Below are positions 8,665 to 18,710 of a stretch of DNA of 64,000 bases, piece by piece. The position numbers were made by a program, and so were the translations under genes. The DNA lies in the NCBI GenBank assembly GCA_944382785.1, contig CALWNO010000001.1, forward strand, positions 1-64,000, read 5' to 3'. Source of the stretch: an uncultured Gemmiger sp. Its GTDB lineage: Bacteria; Bacillota; Clostridia; Oscillospirales; Ruminococcaceae. How positions within the stretch are numbered: the stretch's first letter is position 1; every line of letters starts with the position of its first letter. The notes beneath the pieces were generated by a model that was not told the DNA's origin, made no database searches, and saw only the letters and a list, made by a program, of their open reading frames with translations.

Positions 8665-10113
8665 ATGCCCGTGATACGGAAAGAGGATAAACTGGCCCTG
8701 GACCTGCAAGCCAACAAGGCATTTCTGCAAGCCTGCTTTGGTGATTCATTGGACTATTACAGCAAAGATCTGATGATGGGGCGGGTGCATTGCTGCATTG
8801 CACTGTTTACAGGGCTTTCTTCTCCGGAAAAATTGACGGTCATGGCGCTTTCCCTTCTGGAGCAGGAAAAAACGGAATTTCAACAGGGAACGCAGCTTTG
8901 CCGGTATCTTTTGACCCAAAGCCGGATTCCCACCGAAAGTACCCCCATTACCACCAAATCGGTGCTGGTGGAACGTTTGGCCAATGGGCTGGCAGTCTTT
9001 TTGATCGATGGTTGCCCCTGTGCGGTGGCGCTTTCCACCCAGGAGATGCCTCAGCGTTCGGTGTCCAATCCCGGTGGGGAAGGGAACATGCATGGCCCCC
9101 AGGAAGCATTTACCGAAATGCTGCGCAGCAATGTCTCTCTGCTGCGGCGACAGTTTCGGACCAAAACCTTTGTGGCGGAACTGCATATTGCCCATACCCA
9201 CGCCAAAACAGAGTATTGCCTGTGCTATGACAAGGAGCGGGTCGCATCTGATACCATTCAGACCTTGCGGCATCGGCTGGAGGAGGTACAGCTGCCTGTT
9301 TTGCTGGATTCCTCCTATTTTGCATCCTTCCTCAAGCAGGATAAGCTGAATCTTTTTCCGGCTGCAGCCTATACCGAGCGTCCGGCCACCGCATGTGCCC
9401 GCATCTGTGAAGGAAAAGTGGCAATCCTGGTTTCCGGCAGTCCTTTTGCCATGATTGTCCCCAGCTTTTTCAGTGAACATTTTGAATCTCTGGATGACTA
9501 TTCTTCCGGGGCGGTGTTTGCCGGGATGATCCGCCTCTTGAAGTATCTGGCCTTCTTGCTGTCTGTCTTTGGTCCCGGGGTGTACGTGATGGCCCTCACC
9601 TACGCGCCGGAGATCATTCCGGTTCGACTGCTTTCCACCCTGGCCCAGGCAGAGGTCCAGACGCCTTTGTCTCCCATGTTGGAAATGTTGGCAGTGACCT
9701 TGTTGCTGGAGATCGTACGGGAGGCAGGACTTCGGGCGCCCAAAGCCATCAGCCATACGGTCAGCCTGGTGGGGGCTTTGATCATCGGTGAGACTGCTGT
9801 CAGTGCCGGTATCGTCAGCGTTCCGGTCCTGACCATGGCGGCAGCCGCCACGGTAGCCACTCTGGCGGTACCATCCTTATACGAACAGACGATTCTATTC
9901 CGGTTTGTTGTTATTCTTCTGACCGGTATTTTTGGGGTTCCCGGCTTTGCCTGCGGGGCATTGCTGATTCTGGCCATGGCCTGCGGCAGCGAACCTTTCG
10001 GATATGATTACCTGTATCCGTTGATGCCGCTGTGTGGGGCCACTGTGCGGGATGGATTTGTGCGCACGATCTGGACCTCGCTGGCCAAGTCCAGAGGGGA
10101 GGGACAAAAATGA
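8665..10113 (+). CDS. Spore germination protein, GerA (GerAA) family
   Basis: The A subunit of a germinant receptor in the spore inner membrane. 482 aa: a soluble N-terminal region (about 1-290) with GerA-family features (LQANKAFLQACFGDSLDYYSKDL at the start; RSNVSLLRRQFRTKTF; later ILVSGSPFAMIVPSFFSEHFES), then a membrane region with about five helices and the family-typical RLLKYLAFLLSVFGPGVYVMALTYAPEIIPVRLL. The ribosome site GGAAAGGAAGGG sits directly before ATG 8665; a GTG at 8671 is spaced better and may be the true start. First gene of a three-gene operon; its stop overlaps the next start (ATGA at 10110). No forespore (sigma-G) promoter could be recognised with confidence. Confidence 0.9.
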   Translation: MPVIRKEDKLALDLQANKAFLQACFGDSLDYYSKDLMMGRVHCCIALFTGLSSPEKLTVMALSLLEQEKTEFQQGTQLCRYLLTQSRIPTESTPITTKSVLVERLANGLAVFLIDGCPCAVALSTQEMPQRSVSNPGGEGNMHGPQEAFTEMLRSNVSLLRRQFRTKTFVAELHIAHTHAKTEYCLCYDKERVASDTIQTLRHRLEEVQLPVLLDSSYFASFLKQDKLNLFPAAAYTERPATACARICEGKVAILVSGSPFAMIVPSFFSEHFESLDDYSSGAVFAGMIRLLKYLAFLLSVFGPGVYVMALTYAPEIIPVRLLSTLAQAEVQTPLSPMLEMLAVTLLLEIVREAGLRAPKAISHTVSLVGALIIGETAVSAGIVSVPVLTMAAAATVATLAVPSLYEQTILFRFVVILLTGIFGVPGFACGALLILAMACGSEPFGYDYLYPLMPLCGATVRDGFVRTIWTSLAKSRGEGQK

Positions 10114-11117
10114 AGCGGGAGTCGCCCAATCTGTTTGCAGCTCTGTTGCTGGGAGTGTTTGGCAATGTACTGCTTTCTTCTCAAGCGGGATATTGGGTAC
10201 GACCCGGTGTGTTGCTTTTGCCGGTCAGCGTTGCCGCATTGACCGCCGCTTCGTTGGCATTCGGATGGGGGTGGCGTCAGGTAGACCGAAACCCTGCCGC
10301 CCGCTGGTTGTTATTGGCTTTGTTGGCTATGAGCTCTGCCATAGAGATCTTGCGTATGTGGAGGCTGTTTGAGTCTGCCTATCCGGATGGTATGAGCATG
10401 TTCGGCATCTGCTTGATGATTGTAGCTCCGGTCATCTATCTGCGCCGGGTTTCTGCCATTGCACAGACGGCCAACGTGGTTTTGGTGGTTTTGCTGGCCG
10501 CCAGTGTGTTGATGGTGGTGTCCATTGCACCACAGCTCCGTTTGTCCAATCTGCAATGTGTTCCTTTGACTGTGCAGCAGGCGGGAACGACCTTGTGGGC
10601 ACAGATTGTTTTATATCCAGAATTCTTGCTGCCTTCTCTCTGGCCGGATTCGGCCCGGTTCGGTAAGAGAACCCTGTTGCGCCTGGCTGGATGGGGATTG
10701 GCATTTTCCGTGGGGGCACATCTTTTGCTGGAGCTGTTTTTTGGCATGGATGCTCTTGCGCAGGAGAATCCTTTGCACATTGCTGCCCAGAGCGGAGCCT
10801 TGTCCATCTTTAATCGCCTGGAATGGCTGCAGCTGATCCTTTGGATGATGGTAGTGACCATCAAGCTGTCCTTGTACCTGTATGCGGGGGTTCACCTGAT
10901 GGGAGGACATGCCTGCAAGAGTGAGAATAATGCTGTTGGACTGGACCGATTTCCTTTCTACTTTGGCCTGATGTTGTTTTTGTGTGCGCTATGGCGTTCC
11001 GCCGATATCAACAGGCTGACAGATGTGCGAAATGCTCTGATGGTCATCTATGTGGTTCTCATTGTGTTGGGAGGTGGGCTGCGATGGTTGGTTACGCCAG
11101 CATCAGAAAAGGACTGA
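10110..11117 (+). CDS. Spore germination protein, GerB (GerAB) type permease
   Basis: 335 aa and almost entirely hydrophobic, with about nine to ten membrane helices, as expected of the APC-superfamily B subunit that binds the small-molecule germinant. Sequence identity to textbook GerAB is weak by eye; the call rests on position between A- and C-type subunits, size and topology. Its ATG overlaps the stop of the A gene by 4 nt, and the C gene starts 34 nt before its stop, so all three are probably translated together. Confidence 0.8.
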   Translation: MKRESPNLFAALLLGVFGNVLLSSQAGYWVRPGVLLLPVSVAALTAASLAFGWGWRQVDRNPAARWLLLALLAMSSAIEILRMWRLFESAYPDGMSMFGICLMIVAPVIYLRRVSAIAQTANVVLVVLLAASVLMVVSIAPQLRLSNLQCVPLTVQQAGTTLWAQIVLYPEFLLPSLWPDSARFGKRTLLRLAGWGLAFSVGAHLLLELFFGMDALAQENPLHIAAQSGALSIFNRLEWLQLILWMMVVTIKLSLYLYAGVHLMGGHACKSENNAVGLDRFPFYFGLMLFLCALWRSADINRLTDVRNALMVIYVVLIVLGGGLRWLVTPASEKD

Positions 11118-12064
11118 TGGCAGCAGTGACGATCCTGATATGCCTGTTTGTATGTGGTTGTACCTCGGCACCACTGCTTTCTCAACGGGAAATCGTGCAT
11201 GCCGTATTTTTTCAGCGAAAAGGCCGGGAAGATCAGGTTCTCCTTCTCCTGGCTGACAGCACGCAGACAGCGGAAGGACAGGACCCCGCATATCGCACAG
11301 TCCTTGGCAGCGGACAAACACCGGCACAGGCCTTGGAACGAGCCGAAAGCCGGTTGGATGGCGAAGTCTTTTACGGTCTGATGGATCTGGCGGTGCTGCC
11401 CGCAACCTACGGTTGGCAGGACGTTATGAAAACCGCCCGCCTCCTGTACGGCAGAACAAAACCGGCGCCGCAGATACTGCTGCTCATGATGGAGGAGATG
11501 CCAGAAGATGAACTTCAGGACAGTGCCGCCGGACTTTACCGGAAGATGGAGGAAGGACGGGAACGATACGGATTAAAAAACGGATTGCAACTGATATTTT
11601 CTCAACAAAAAGAATGTGCTCTGCCGATATGGCAGAGCACGGGGTATGGTTTTGTGTTTTTGCAGCAGGAACAGGAAAACCTTGAACTTGAGAATTCCCT
11701 GTCTGCTCAGCTTGCAGCTGTTTTAGCCGGACAGGCGGATTGTTTGGATTGTTCCTTTGCCGAAGGAAACGCCGATCTGCAGGCACAGGCCTTTGTGCAG
11801 CACAAGGTGGAGTATCCCGGTCAGAACGAACTGCATCTGACCCTGTCCAATCCGGATATGCAGGATCTGAGCGGAAAACAGCCAAATCAGGATGAGCTGG
11901 CACAGACACTCTGCAAGGAACTGCAACAGGCCTTTGCCGGTTTTGTACCGGAATTGTACACGGGCACCTTTGATCCGCTGCGCACCAGGGTGTGGGTAGC
12001 AGCGGCCGCCGGGCCTCAGGCAACGGTACCGATACCGCAGCTTGTGGTTCACCTGGAAGTCTGA
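11084..12064 (+). CDS. Spore germination lipoprotein, GerC (GerAC) type
   Basis: 326 aa. A basic start and hydrophobic stretch lead to a lipobox-like LFVCGC (about residues 20-26), so the mature protein is lipid-anchored outside the inner membrane. The rest is soluble. Similarity to Ger(x)C is limited but includes the REIVHAVFFQRKG type first strand, TPAQALERAESRLDGEVFYGLMDLAVL (matching the family's S..A...a......k..f..h...l segment) and a C-terminal domain with lengths as expected. ATG 11084 has GGAGG upstream; longer in-frame extensions would lie inside the B gene. Ends 2 nt before the convergent DHHW gene, without a visible terminator. Confidence 0.8.
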   Translation: MVGYASIRKGLMAAVTILICLFVCGCTSAPLLSQREIVHAVFFQRKGREDQVLLLLADSTQTAEGQDPAYRTVLGSGQTPAQALERAESRLDGEVFYGLMDLAVLPATYGWQDVMKTARLLYGRTKPAPQILLLMMEEMPEDELQDSAAGLYRKMEEGRERYGLKNGLQLIFSQQKECALPIWQSTGYGFVFLQQEQENLELENSLSAQLAAVLAGQADCLDCSFAEGNADLQAQAFVQHKVEYPGQNELHLTLSNPDMQDLSGKQPNQDELAQTLCKELQQAFAGFVPELYTGTFDPLRTRVWVAAAAGPQATVPIPQLVVHLEV

Positions 12065-12066
12065 TC

Positions 12067-13263
12067 TTATCCTTCGGAAGTCAGGGTGGTGGGACGATCC
12101 AGATATACCACCCGGTTATCTGCAATGAATGTCTGGAAATTGTAGAGGATCAGAACCTGGTCATACCCTTCGGACTCGATGGTGGAATCCAGACCATAGG
12201 AGAAATTGCGCAGGTCCACCACGCCGATCTTGGCATAGTTTGCTGTCAGGAAGGGAACAAAGCAGTTGGCGTAGCTGTCCTTGACTACCAGGATGCTGCC
12301 CGTTCCGTTGCCCTGAATGACCGAATAGCCGTTGTTTCCGTCCAGGAACGCGGCATACTTATCCCGCGTGTCGAACTTCTCTGTATTGACCATTGTCTCG
12401 GTCTTACGTTCGCTGTATTGGGTCTCCCCGTTGATATCATAGACGGTCATGGGATTTTCCAGCGGATAATAGGTAATGGTATCCGGCTGTACGTCCCAAC
12501 GGCGCGCGGCGGAATAATGCGTCCCGTAGAAATCCGGGACCTCTACAGCTTGGTGTGTGGTTGTGTCAAAGGGCATCAGACCCTTCTGCTGGCAAAACTG
12601 CTCATACGCCAGATAAGCGCCCTCTGTGGTCCAGTGATGGTCGGTTTTGTAATAGAGGTAACTGTCCTTTTCCCAGGTGAACACATCCCGAAGGTCCAGC
12701 ACCTCCGCACTGGAGGAAACCTGGGCGAAAATGTCATCCAGCATGGCATTTTCATCCACCATAGGGGCTCCCAACGGCAGCATCTCCGGATAGATCACAC
12801 TGGCAGAAGGGGCCAGCAGGAAGGTGACCTTGCCGGGATGGCGGGAAGCAAAGTTGGTCACCGCTTCCAGATTCTTGTTCAGTTGCTTCTGTGTGTCCGC
12901 AGACACGTCAAACAGTTTGGTGAACATCCAGCCGTCTTTGCCCAGCAGGATATCGCTCTCCTCCACCTTGGCAAACGCCAGGTTATTGAAGGCACTTTCC
13001 AGATCGATCCACCGGTCACGGAACGCCACCTGATCCTGCATGTAGGTGGCGAAGTCCTGAAGGAAATCGCCGTTCAGCAGGGTTTTCACGCTGAAGGAAG
13101 GCATCTGTGCCAGTTTTCGATTTTCCAGGTCGGACATATCCCGCTTTGGCCAAAACAGATTCAAGAGGGAAAATCCTACAACCATAAGCAGGAACAGTGC
13201 CAATACAGCGCCGGGACGCGCACCTGGTTCACGACCGGCCTTGCGATGAATATAACGAGCCAT
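12067..13263 (-). CDS. DHHW family protein (AlgJ/AlgX-like)
   Basis: 398 aa with one N-terminal membrane anchor (about residues 20-40), then an extracytoplasmic domain. The family motif is present as YKTDHHWTTEGAYLAYEQF (about residues 200-220), and GSILVVKDSYANCFVPFL matches the SGNH-hydrolase-like serine block near the C-terminus. Such proteins work with an MBOAT acyltransferase to O-acylate cell-surface polymers. Start ATG 13263 has GGAGG upstream. It lies 16 nt downstream of the MBOAT gene in the same direction, so the pair is one operon. The acceptor polymer is unknown. Confidence 0.88.
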   Translation of the reverse strand: MARYIHRKAGREPGARPGAVLALFLLMVVGFSLLNLFWPKRDMSDLENRKLAQMPSFSVKTLLNGDFLQDFATYMQDQVAFRDRWIDLESAFNNLAFAKVEESDILLGKDGWMFTKLFDVSADTQKQLNKNLEAVTNFASRHPGKVTFLLAPSASVIYPEMLPLGAPMVDENAMLDDIFAQVSSSAEVLDLRDVFTWEKDSYLYYKTDHHWTTEGAYLAYEQFCQQKGLMPFDTTTHQAVEVPDFYGTHYSAARRWDVQPDTITYYPLENPMTVYDINGETQYSERKTETMVNTEKFDTRDKYAAFLDGNNGYSVIQGNGTGSILVVKDSYANCFVPFLTANYAKIGVVDLRNFSYGLDSTIESEGYDQVLILYNFQTFIADNRVVYLDRPTTLTSEG

Positions 13264-13279
13264 AGCAGGTACACCTCCC

Positions 13280-14680
13280 TCAGAAATCAGCGTAAAGAGC
13301 GGTGGAGCCGGTGGCGGCTACCACAAAAGCAGTACACAGAATCGCTACAACCGCGAAAATCAAAAGCCGCAGCGGCAGCAGTTTTTTCGTCTTGTCCCAA
13401 ATCCAAGAGGGCAGCGGTGTGGAGCAAAGGCAGCAGACCACCAGCAGCACACCGTAATTCCGCAGAAAGTAAAGCGCGGACACACCGCCCTGGGGAATGA
13501 ACAGCCGGTTCATCAATAAGCCCAGCGGAGCCCCTGCCGCGTTGGCGGTAAAAATGCCCCAGCCCAGAACCACGAAGAACAGGGTGTAGATATGCGGCCA
13601 GACCCGCCCCTTCTTGAGGTATTTGAGCAGGAAGTTCTTCTCAATGACCAGAAGCACAAAGTAGTACAAGCCCCAGCAGATGAAGTTCCAGTTGGCACCG
13701 TGCCAAAGACCGGTCAGAGCCCAGACCACCAGCATGTTCAGAATCTGGCGGACAGCACCGTGCCGGTTGCCGCCCAGCGGAATGTAGATGTAATCCCGGA
13801 AGAACTGAGACAGGGTAATGTGCCAGCGGCGCCAGAACTCGGTAATGCTGGCGGAAATGTACGGCAGATTGAAGTTGGCGGGGCAGGGAAAGCCCATCAT
13901 CAGGCTCAGGCCATTGCTCATTTCGGAGAAGCCGGCAAAATCGAAGTACAGCTGCAGGGAATAGGCCAGAATCCCCAACCAGACCAGCGGAGTGGAGGCG
14001 TTGGCCAGGCCGATGCCATCGGAAGTGGAAATGATGTCCTGCCACAAAGCGGCAACGGAATCGGCCAGAATCACCTTTTTGGCCAGACCGAACACAAACA
14101 TAACGGCACCGTCTTCTGCCTGGCGGACGGTACAGCGGCCCTTGGTTGTATGCAGTGCGGGTGCCATATCCCTGTAACGGACAATGGGGCCCACGATCAT
14201 CTGCGGATAGAGGATCACATAGGTGGCAAAGGTGATGGGACTGCGTTCCGCTTCTACCTGGCGGGTGTAGACATCGGCCACGTAGCTGATCAGCTTGAAA
14301 GAGTAATAGCTGATGCCCAGGGGAAGCACATCCAAAAAGGAGAAAGACGCCAGACCGGCCCCGGAAATCTGGTTAATGGTATCGATAAGGAAATTGGTGT
14401 ATTTGAAAAACACCATGGCAGCTGCGCTCAACACCACCGCAAGGATCAGAATGGCCCTGCGCACACCGGGTTTCAGGCTGTTTTGCATCAGGATACCGGC
14501 CACATAATTGACGAGGATCAGTACCGCAATCAAAGGCAGCCAGGTAATGCCGGTCCAGCAGTAGAACACAAGGCTCTCCAACAGCAGAACAGCATTTTTG
14601 GCTCGCCCGGGAGCCAGATAATAGAGCCCCAGAGCCAGCGGCATAAAACAGAACAGGAATACCACACTGTTGAATGACAA
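13280..14680 (-). CDS. MBOAT family O-acyltransferase (AlgI/DltB-like)
   Basis: Moves acyl groups across or at the membrane onto a surface polymer. 466 aa, about ten to twelve membrane helices. AlgI-type landmarks: SFNSVVFLFCFMPLALGLYY at the start, LGISYYSFKLISYVADVY, FADFAGFSEM-type block (read as YFDFAGFSEMSNGL), FWRRWHITLSQFFRDYIYIPLGG, and TGLWHGANWNFICWG with the catalytic histidine. The start is a TTG at 14680 with GGAGGG 8-9 nt upstream; an upstream in-frame ATG at 14803 lies inside the terminator of the preceding gene and would add 41 residues of no family character. Operon with the DHHW gene. Confidence 0.93.
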   Translation of the reverse strand: MSFNSVVFLFCFMPLALGLYYLAPGRAKNAVLLLESLVFYCWTGITWLPLIAVLILVNYVAGILMQNSLKPGVRRAILILAVVLSAAAMVFFKYTNFLIDTINQISGAGLASFSFLDVLPLGISYYSFKLISYVADVYTRQVEAERSPITFATYVILYPQMIVGPIVRYRDMAPALHTTKGRCTVRQAEDGAVMFVFGLAKKVILADSVAALWQDIISTSDGIGLANASTPLVWLGILAYSLQLYFDFAGFSEMSNGLSLMMGFPCPANFNLPYISASITEFWRRWHITLSQFFRDYIYIPLGGNRHGAVRQILNMLVVWALTGLWHGANWNFICWGLYYFVLLVIEKNFLLKYLKKGRVWPHIYTLFFVVLGWGIFTANAAGAPLGLLMNRLFIPQGGVSALYFLRNYGVLLVVCCLCSTPLPSWIWDKTKKLLPLRLLIFAVVAILCTAFVVAATGSTALYADF

Positions 14681-14703
14681 GGGGCCATTCCCTCCTTCCA
14701 GAC

Positions 14704-14755
14704 CAAAAAAAGTACGGCAGACCGTGGCCCCGGCTGCATACAGGCTGTCTGCCGT
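14704..14755 (-). terminator. Terminator behind the DUF4358 lipoprotein gene
   Basis: Minus-strand stem ACGGCAGAC / GTCTGCCGT with a GC-rich loop, then TTTTTTT. It separates the lipoprotein gene from the MBOAT gene, although read-through would link them. Confidence 0.8.
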
Positions 14756-14821
14756 AAGCAGAGACAGCGGGCATGCACGGGACAGCGGCCTGCCGTTTTT
14801 CATTGCTTCAGATTGACCGGA

Positions 14822-15400
14822 TCAGGCAAGCGCGCTGTCGATGGCAGCGTCAATGTCGGCATAATCCGGGCCGTTGATGGCGGCAATCACGATGACCACA
14901 AAATCACCGTTCACGACGATGCGGGCGTCCTGCGCTTTGGCAACCTTGTCCGCAAACTCGGCATACAGGTTGCTGCTGGCGGATTCCTTGTAGGCTTCCA
15001 GTTCGGTCTTCACAGCATCGGCACAGCCGCTCTTGGCCTGGATGGCCAGAACCAGGGCGCAGTCGGCCTGGTCGTTGGTGACATCGCCCTTGAACCCGAG
15101 GATGTTGTCCATGGTCAGACCGATCTCATTTTCCAGAGAAAAGTCATCCAGGGCACGAGGGTTGGGAACTTCATTGACAGCCTCGATGGTGGAAACGATG
15201 GAATCAAGCTTGGCAGTATCGGCTTCAGCCGTGTCGGTGCTTTCCTCGGTGGTGGAATCGGCCTCGGTAGCGGCAGAGGAAGTTCCCGTCTGGCTGTCCG
15301 AAGAAGTCGCGGAAGAGGTGGAGGAAGAATCGCCGGTGCAGGCAGCCAGCAAGCTGGCCATCAGCACGGCGGCACACAGAACAGCAATCAGTTTTTTCAT
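14822..15400 (-). CDS. DUF4358 lipoprotein
   Basis: 192 aa. Signal peptide MKKLIAVLCAAVLMASLLAAC ends in the lipobox LAAC (Cys at about residue 21). A Ser/Thr/Glu-rich linker (about 24-62) follows, then a DUF4358 domain with LDDFSLENEIGLTMDNI, DVTNDQADCALVLAIQAKSG and a terminal GDFVVIVIAA strand. The domain's role is unknown; in Firmicutes it often sits near MBOAT/DHHW genes, as here. ATG 15400 is preceded by GGAGAA. An imperfect palindrome (GTATACCGT... ACGGTTATAC, 15481-15505) lies in its upstream region. Confidence 0.85.
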   Translation of the reverse strand: MKKLIAVLCAAVLMASLLAACTGDSSSTSSATSSDSQTGTSSAATEADSTTEESTDTAEADTAKLDSIVSTIEAVNEVPNPRALDDFSLENEIGLTMDNILGFKGDVTNDQADCALVLAIQAKSGCADAVKTELEAYKESASSNLYAEFADKVAKAQDARIVVNGDFVVIVIAAINGPDYADIDAAIDSALA

Positions 15401-15480
15401 GGTAGTTCTCCTTTTGTGTTGCTCCCTTAACGATAAGGGTAGTATGGCACATACTAGCGCGGCTTTATTCTTGCCGCACA

Positions 15481-15505
15481 GTATACCGTTTTGATACGGT
15501 TATAC
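15481..15505. promoter_or_regulatory. Imperfect palindrome between divergent genes
   Basis: GTATA-CCGT and ACGG-TTATAC arms around a short centre, upstream of the DUF4358 gene on the minus strand. It overlaps a possible -10 (TATACT on the minus strand). Operator function is a guess. Confidence 0.3.
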
Positions 15506-15620
15506 GCTAATAGGATACACCATTTACCGGCTTTTTTCAAGGGGCGCAAAAGCACAAAAGCCGTTGATCCTTGTAAAAATTTGCCGCATCATTACCGCAT
15601 GGTGTTGGTTGAAATCAGGG

Positions 15621-15650
15621 TTGACAAACATACCTGTTCCGCCGTACACT
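15621..15650 (+). promoter_or_regulatory. Promoter of the Gx-type membrane protein gene
   Basis: TTGACA (15621-15626), 18-nt spacer, TACACT (15645-15650), 30 nt before the start codon at 15681. Confidence 0.75.
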
Positions 15651-15680
15651 AACCTTGAACAAAAATGAAGGAATGTTACG

Positions 15681-16220
15681 ATGCAAAGTCAAAAAGTAAA
15701 AATGACGGCGCGCTTGGGCATGCTGTTTGCTCTGGCTATGGCCCTTTCTTTTTTTGAATCTGTAATCACCCCGCTTCTTGGTTTGATGCCTGCCATGAAA
15801 CTGGGCCTTTCCAATATTGTGGTCATGTATGCACTGGTGTTTATGCGTCGTCGGCAGGCGCTGGCACTGGTACTGCTGAAAGCTGGATTTTCTTTCCTGG
15901 TGCGGGGGGCCACAGCGGGATTTCTCTCTGCGTGCGGTGGCGTTTTGTCCTGGGCAGTTTTATGCCTTCTGCTCAGCCTGCCTTTTCCCGTGACCGGATA
16001 TATCTTTTCGGTGTGTGGCGCACTGGCCCATAATATCGGGCAGTTGGCGGGGGCTTGTGTGGTGCTGAGCAGTGCCATGGCCCTTGGCTATGCCCCGATC
16101 CTTCTGGCCGTGGGGCTGGGCGTGGGCAGCCTGACCTGGTGGGTGGCGCGTGGGGTATTCCCGGCGCTGGAACATCTGTATCCGGAAGCCGATCGCAGAA
16201 CAAACAGGATAATATTTTAA
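15681..16220 (+). CDS. Gx transporter / Hpre_diP_synt_I family membrane protein
   Basis: 179 aa with five to six membrane helices. The opening (LGMLFALAMALSFFESVITP, then MKLGLSNIVVMYAL) is that of the family named heptaprenyl diphosphate synthase component I or Gx transporter, which resembles ECF-type substrate-binding S components. A catalytic prenyltransferase role is doubtful despite the name. In related genomes it often accompanies an FMN-binding or polyprenyl synthase gene; here it stands alone ahead of rubrerythrin. AAGGA lies ahead of the ATG. Confidence 0.8.
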   Translation: MQSQKVKMTARLGMLFALAMALSFFESVITPLLGLMPAMKLGLSNIVVMYALVFMRRRQALALVLLKAGFSFLVRGATAGFLSACGGVLSWAVLCLLLSLPFPVTGYIFSVCGALAHNIGQLAGACVVLSSAMALGYAPILLAVGLGVGSLTWWVARGVFPALEHLYPEADRRTNRIIF

Positions 16221-16237
16221 GATTTTGTCTTAAAATA
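16213..16237. promoter_or_regulatory. AT-rich perfect palindrome ahead of rubrerythrin
   Basis: TATTTTAAGA (16213-16222), 5-nt centre, TCTTAAAATA (16228-16237). It overlaps the stop codon of the preceding gene and lies just upstream of the -35 box; a further TCTTAAAA copy occurs at 16303 in the leader. It resembles a dimeric repressor site (PerR/Fur-like in base composition, not an exact match). It could also act as a weak terminator. Confidence 0.45.
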
Positions 16238-16249
16238 TACCAAATCCTA

Positions 16250-16278
16250 TTGACATTGCATTTTTTGTGTGCTATCAT
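16250..16278 (+). promoter_or_regulatory. Promoter of the rubrerythrin gene
   Basis: TTGACA (16250-16255), 17-nt spacer, TATCAT (16273-16278). Strong sigma-A type; leader of about 55 nt. Confidence 0.85.
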
Positions 16279-16340
16279 GTAGACAAGACGCAAGACTGTG
16301 TCTTAAAAATGTCTCAACCAATGATTCGGAGGTAATAAAC

Positions 16341-16877
16341 ATGGCTAAGTATGTTTGCACTGTGTGCGGCTATATCGCGGAAGGCTCCATCCCGGAATTC
16401 TGCCCGGTCTGCAAGGCTCCCGCTTCCAAGTTCATCGAGAAGAAGGATAACACCTACGTTACCGAGCATGTTGTCGGTATCGCCAAGGACGCTCCGGAAG
16501 AGATCATCCAGGGCCTGCGCGAGAACTTCAACGGCGAGTGCAGCGAGGTCGGTATGTATCTGGCCATGAGCCGCGTTGCTGACCGTGAAGGCTATCCCGA
16601 AATCGCCGAAGCCTGGAAGCGCTATGCTTTCGAAGAGGCTGAGCATGCTTCCAAGTTCGCTGAGCTGCTGGGCGAAGTGCTGACCGACAGCACCCAGAAG
16701 AACCTGCAGATGCGTGTTGACGCCGAGTGCGGCGCCTGCGCCGGCAAGATGGACCTGGCCAAGAAGGCCAAGGAGCTGAACCTGGATGCCATCCATGATA
16801 CCGTTCATGAAATGGCCAAGGACGAAGCCCGTCACGGCCGCGGCATGCAGGGCCTGCTGGATCGTTACTTCAAGTAA
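16341..16877 (+). CDS. Reverse-type rubrerythrin (rubredoxin domain N-terminal)
   Basis: Non-haem iron peroxidase that protects anaerobes by reducing hydrogen peroxide. 178 aa. The small rubredoxin-like domain comes first ([12 protein letters not shown] and FCPVCKAP, four Cys ligands at about residues 6, 9, 22, 25), followed by the four-helix diiron domain with [24 protein letters not shown] and DEARHGRG as Glu/His ligand segments. This domain order is the reverse of classical rubrerythrin. ATG 16341 has CGGAGGT upstream. The gene has a strong promoter, a palindromic upstream site and its own terminator, and is written in strongly biased codons, suggesting high expression. Confidence 0.94.
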   Translation: MAKYVCTVCGYIAEGSIPEFCPVCKAPASKFIEKKDNTYVTEHVVGIAKDAPEEIIQGLRENFNGECSEVGMYLAMSRVADREGYPEIAEAWKRYAFEEAEHASKFAELLGEVLTDSTQKNLQMRVDAECGACAGKMDLAKKAKELNLDAIHDTVHEMAKDEARHGRGMQGLLDRYFK

Positions 16878-18209
<1,332 letters not shown>

Positions 18210-18217
18210 TAAAACAC

Positions 18218-18246
18218 TTGCGCAACCCCGTTAAATTCGGTATAAT
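18218..18246 (+). promoter_or_regulatory. Promoter of yajC
   Basis: TTGCGC (18218-18223), 17-nt spacer, TATAAT (18241-18246), 45 nt before the start codon. Confidence 0.75.
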
Positions 18247-18291
18247 CTTCTTATGTCTTAACAATATCAGCAGGATAAGGAGCCATTGCAT

Positions 18292-18639
18292 ATGATTCAA
18301 TTTCTGGAGCAGACTGCCGGCACCGGCAATATTCTTCTGACCATGGTTCTGCCCATGGTTCTGGTGATCGGCTTTATGTATCTGATTATCTACGTTCCCC
18401 AGAAGCGTCAGGACAAGAAGGATGCTGCCATGCGCAACTCCATCGAGATCGGGGATGAGGTGACCACCATCGGCGGCGTTGTGGGTCGCGTGGCTGCCAT
18501 CAAGGACGACACCTTTGTTCTGGAAACCACCAGTGACCGCGTCAAGATCCGTTTCCGCCGTTCTGCCATTTCCTCTGTGGAGAAGCTGGACATGGGTACC
18601 GGTAAGGACGAGAAAAAGGACGCTCCGGCCAAGAAGTAA
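18292..18639 (+). CDS. yajC: Sec translocase auxiliary subunit YajC
   Basis: 115 aa. One membrane helix (about residues 15-38, ending YLIIYVPQKRQDKK) followed by the YajC core with IEIGDEVTTIGGVVGRVAAIKDD and FRRSAISSV, then a charged tail. It associates with SecDF. ATG 18292 is chosen over an in-frame TTG six bases earlier because AAGGAG is then properly spaced. Confidence 0.95.
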   Translation: MIQFLEQTAGTGNILLTMVLPMVLVIGFMYLIIYVPQKRQDKKDAAMRNSIEIGDEVTTIGGVVGRVAAIKDDTFVLETTSDRVKIRFRRSAISSVEKLDMGTGKDEKKDAPAKK

Positions 18640-18665
18640 TTTCGATAAAACAAAATCACATACCA

Positions 18666-18708
18666 AAACGCCTCCCTGCATACGGTTGTAATGCAAGGGG
18701 GCGTTTTT
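18666..18708 (+). terminator. Terminator after yajC, containing the next gene's ribosome site
   Basis: Stem AACGCC(T)CCCTGCAT / ATGCAAGGGGGCGTT then TTTTT. The right arm holds AAGGGGG, which is the only candidate ribosome site for the gene starting at 18711. Confidence 0.8.
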
Positions 18709-18710
18709 CT

